Positions 13,518 to 14,363 of a stretch of 14,363 bases of DNA are shown here, piece after piece (the stretch's first letter is position 1; each line of letters begins with the position of its first letter). This DNA comes from DATAEU01 sp046724395 (lineage in GTDB: Bacteria; Actinomycetota; UBA4738; HRBIN12), in assembly GCA_046724395.1 (NCBI GenBank), contig JBKOWM010000094.1:1-14363 (forward strand), given 5' to 3'. The notes below the pieces were generated by a model. The model saw only the letters and a program-made list of their open reading frames with translations. It was not told the DNA's origin and made no database searches. The position numbers and the translations under genes were made by a program.

Positions 13518-13856
13518 CTAGCCCTTCATCAGGCCGACCACGTTGCCCTGCGGGTCGGCGAACTGCGCGAACGTCACCATCGGGAGTTCAGTAACGGGGA
13601 CGATGGTCTTCCCGCCCGCCTGCTCGACCCGATCCAGGTACGCCTGCGGGTCGTCGACCTCCAGGTAGAACGTCACCTGGTTCCCACCCTCGGCGCCGCC
13701 GATCCCGCCCGAGATCCCGCCGTCGCCACCCGTCTCGACGAGCGCGTACCCGCCCTCGAGCGGCTGGAGCTTCCACCCAAAGACCTCCACGTAGAACGCA
13801 CCGACCTCCTCGGCGCCGCTCGTCGTGATCTCGAACCACTTCACGGGTGCACCCAC
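13518..13856 (-). CDS. VOC-superfamily (glyoxalase/bleomycin-resistance fold) protein
   Basis: A 112-residue single VOC module: PVKWFEITTSGAEEVGAFY (5-23), VFGWKLQPLEGGYALVE (25-41), VTFYLEVDDPQAYLDRVEQA (61-80) and TFAQFADPQGNVVGLMKG (95-112), the usual beta-alpha-beta-beta-beta pair. The family includes lyases, dioxygenases and drug-binding proteins, and the ligand cannot be told here. Residues 43-59 form a Gly-rich loop (TGGDGGISGGIGGAEGG). I chose GTG 13856 because AAAGGAGG lies 7 bases upstream; longer frames read into the divergent promoter. It is divergent from the ArsR gene with 49 bases between the starts, a layout that suggests ArsR control. Confidence 0.87.
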   Translation of the reverse strand: MGAPVKWFEITTSGAEEVGAFYVEVFGWKLQPLEGGYALVETGGDGGISGGIGGAEGGNQVTFYLEVDDPQAYLDRVEQAGGKTIVPVTELPMVTFAQFADPQGNVVGLMKG

Positions 13857-13905
13857 CGTGCTCCCTCCTTTCGCCGGCCGACCGGCGGTGCTATCGTCAG
13901 TTGCG
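13857..13905. promoter_or_regulatory. Short divergent promoter region between VOC and ArsR genes
   Basis: Only 49 bases separate the two starts, so both promoters and any operator must overlap. TATCGT at 13892-13897 is a plausible -10 box for the plus strand and lies 8 bases before the ArsR ATG, which has no ribosome binding site; that suggests a leaderless message. ArsR-family proteins usually repress their own promoter; no clear inverted repeat operator is visible. Confidence 0.4.
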
Positions 13906-14274
13906 ATGCACCGTACGTCAGGACGCACCGTTCGTCAAGACGCACCTTTCGACGCGGTCCTCGACGCGCTCGGTGACGCAACGCGGCGCGCGATTCTCGA
14001 CCGGCTTCGATCGGGTCCCAAGGCGGTCGTGGACATCGCGCACGGGATGCCGGTCGGCCGTCCGGCGATCTCGCAGCACCTGAAGGTGCTCAAGGACGCA
14101 CGTCTCGTGAGCGATCGGGCGGTTGGGAACCGACGGCTGTACGACATCGATCCCGACGGCATGACGACGCTCCGCGAGTACGTGCAGTCGTTCTGGTCGG
14201 CCGCGCTCACCCGATACGCGAAGGCGGCCGAGCGCATGCGCGAGTCCGGCGAGCCGGCGAACCCCGATGCCTGA
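13906..14274 (+). CDS. ArsR-family winged-helix transcriptional regulator
   Basis: A 122-residue ArsR-type repressor. The winged-helix domain covers about 14-82: FDAVLDALGDATRRAILDRL, the recognition helix VGRPAISQHLKVLKDARLV (50-68) and the wing SDRAVGNRRLYDID. The C-terminal helix carries FWSAALTRYAKAAERMRES, common in regulators paired with SRPBCC genes. No Cys is present, so it is unlikely to sense metals through thiols. The ATG at 13906 lacks a ribosome binding site and may be leaderless; the open frame extends upstream to 13825 through the divergent promoter. Its end overlaps the SRPBCC gene by 8 bases. Confidence 0.9.
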   Translation: MHRTSGRTVRQDAPFDAVLDALGDATRRAILDRLRSGPKAVVDIAHGMPVGRPAISQHLKVLKDARLVSDRAVGNRRLYDIDPDGMTTLREYVQSFWSAALTRYAKAAERMRESGEPANPDA

Positions 14275-14363
14275 CGGCGCCCGCGCCGAGCCGGACGCGG
14301 GCACGGCCCGCCTCGAGGTCCGCGTGCCGCTCGCACCTGCACAGGCGTTCAGCCTCTTCACCG
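14267..14363 (+). CDS. SRPBCC/AHSA1-like domain protein (5' end only)
   Basis: Only the first 32 codons lie in the window: MPDGARAEPDAGTARLEVRV then PLAPAQAFSLFT. The RLEVRVPLAPAQAFSLFT part matches the first strand and helix of SRPBCC domains, where a V-x-V-P strand is followed by a helix with PAxAFxLFT. The ATG at 14267 overlaps the ArsR stop by 8 bases, so the pair is translationally coupled. ArsR plus SRPBCC is a common gene pair in high-GC bacteria. The rest of the gene must be read from the adjacent sequence. Confidence 0.75.
   Translation, partial: MPDGARAEPDAGTARLEVRVPLAPAQAFSLFT

Noticed and set aside
1..14363. CRISPR array, insertion sequence, phage or defence system
   Set aside because: No regularly spaced repeats, transposase motifs, terminal inverted repeats or known defence domains were seen on either strand.

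Overview
This is a strongly GC-rich chromosomal window. Alternative start codons are frequent (GTG, and one apparent CTG), two genes look leaderless, and the central block is the conserved rpsF-ssb-rpsR-rplI-dnaB replication/translation cluster. With the gene families around it (a DUF2029/GT87-type GT-C enzyme paired with a PIG-V-like enzyme, an ArsR/SRPBCC/VOC/YciI cluster, a zinc-type S18) this suggests a free-living soil-type Actinomycetota or a close high-GC relative such as Thermoleophilia. The lineage is inference; no rRNA is present to fix it. No CRISPR array, phage, insertion sequence or tRNA was seen.

Layout. (1) 1-953, minus: a purple-acid-phosphatase-like secreted metallophosphoesterase decayed by three frameshifts, one nonsense codon, an internal deletion and loss of metal-ligand residues. 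(2) 1076-6083, minus: rpsF (CTG start behind a perfect Shine-Dalgarno), ssb, rpsR, rplI, dnaB, nth (endonuclease III) and a DRG/Obg-type GTPase with a C-terminal TGS domain. A candidate S6:S18 autoregulatory leader precedes rpsF. A short peptide ORF and two perfect stem-loops lie between nth and the GTPase. (3) 6262-7047, plus: panB, divergent from rpsF. (4) 7102-7429, plus: remnant of a sensor histidine kinase in three reading frames. (5) 7502-9870, plus: two polytopic GT-C type glycosyltransferases overlapping by 4 bases, followed by a hairpin terminator. (6) 9871-10569: about 700 bases with no recognisable gene, but with an 11-bp-period tandem direct repeat and several stem-loops. (7) 10570-11985, minus: a large secreted lipoprotein of unknown function. 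(8) 12142-12446, plus: a broken fragment of an epoxide-hydrolase-like alpha/beta hydrolase. (9) 12611-14363: DUF1579-like protein (+), YciI-like protein and VOC protein (-), and divergently an ArsR-family regulator overlapping an SRPBCC-domain gene cut by the window edge (+).

How it works together: region 2 is housekeeping (ribosome small and large subunit proteins, SSB, replicative helicase, base-excision repair, ribosome-associated GTPase), with tight spacing and overlaps that imply co-translation. panB feeds pantothenate/CoA synthesis. The GT-C pair probably acts on polyprenyl-phosphate-sugar donors at the membrane. The right end is a small regulator-plus-enzyme cluster of a common but poorly understood kind. 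Three independent decayed genes sit among intact ones, which points to real gene erosion in the accessory parts of the window. I did not find a convincing new multi-gene system; the most interesting points are regulatory or evolutionary (rpsF CTG start and leader, SSB tail overlapping the rpsR ribosome binding site, structured nth-GTPase leader, the decayed phosphatase).
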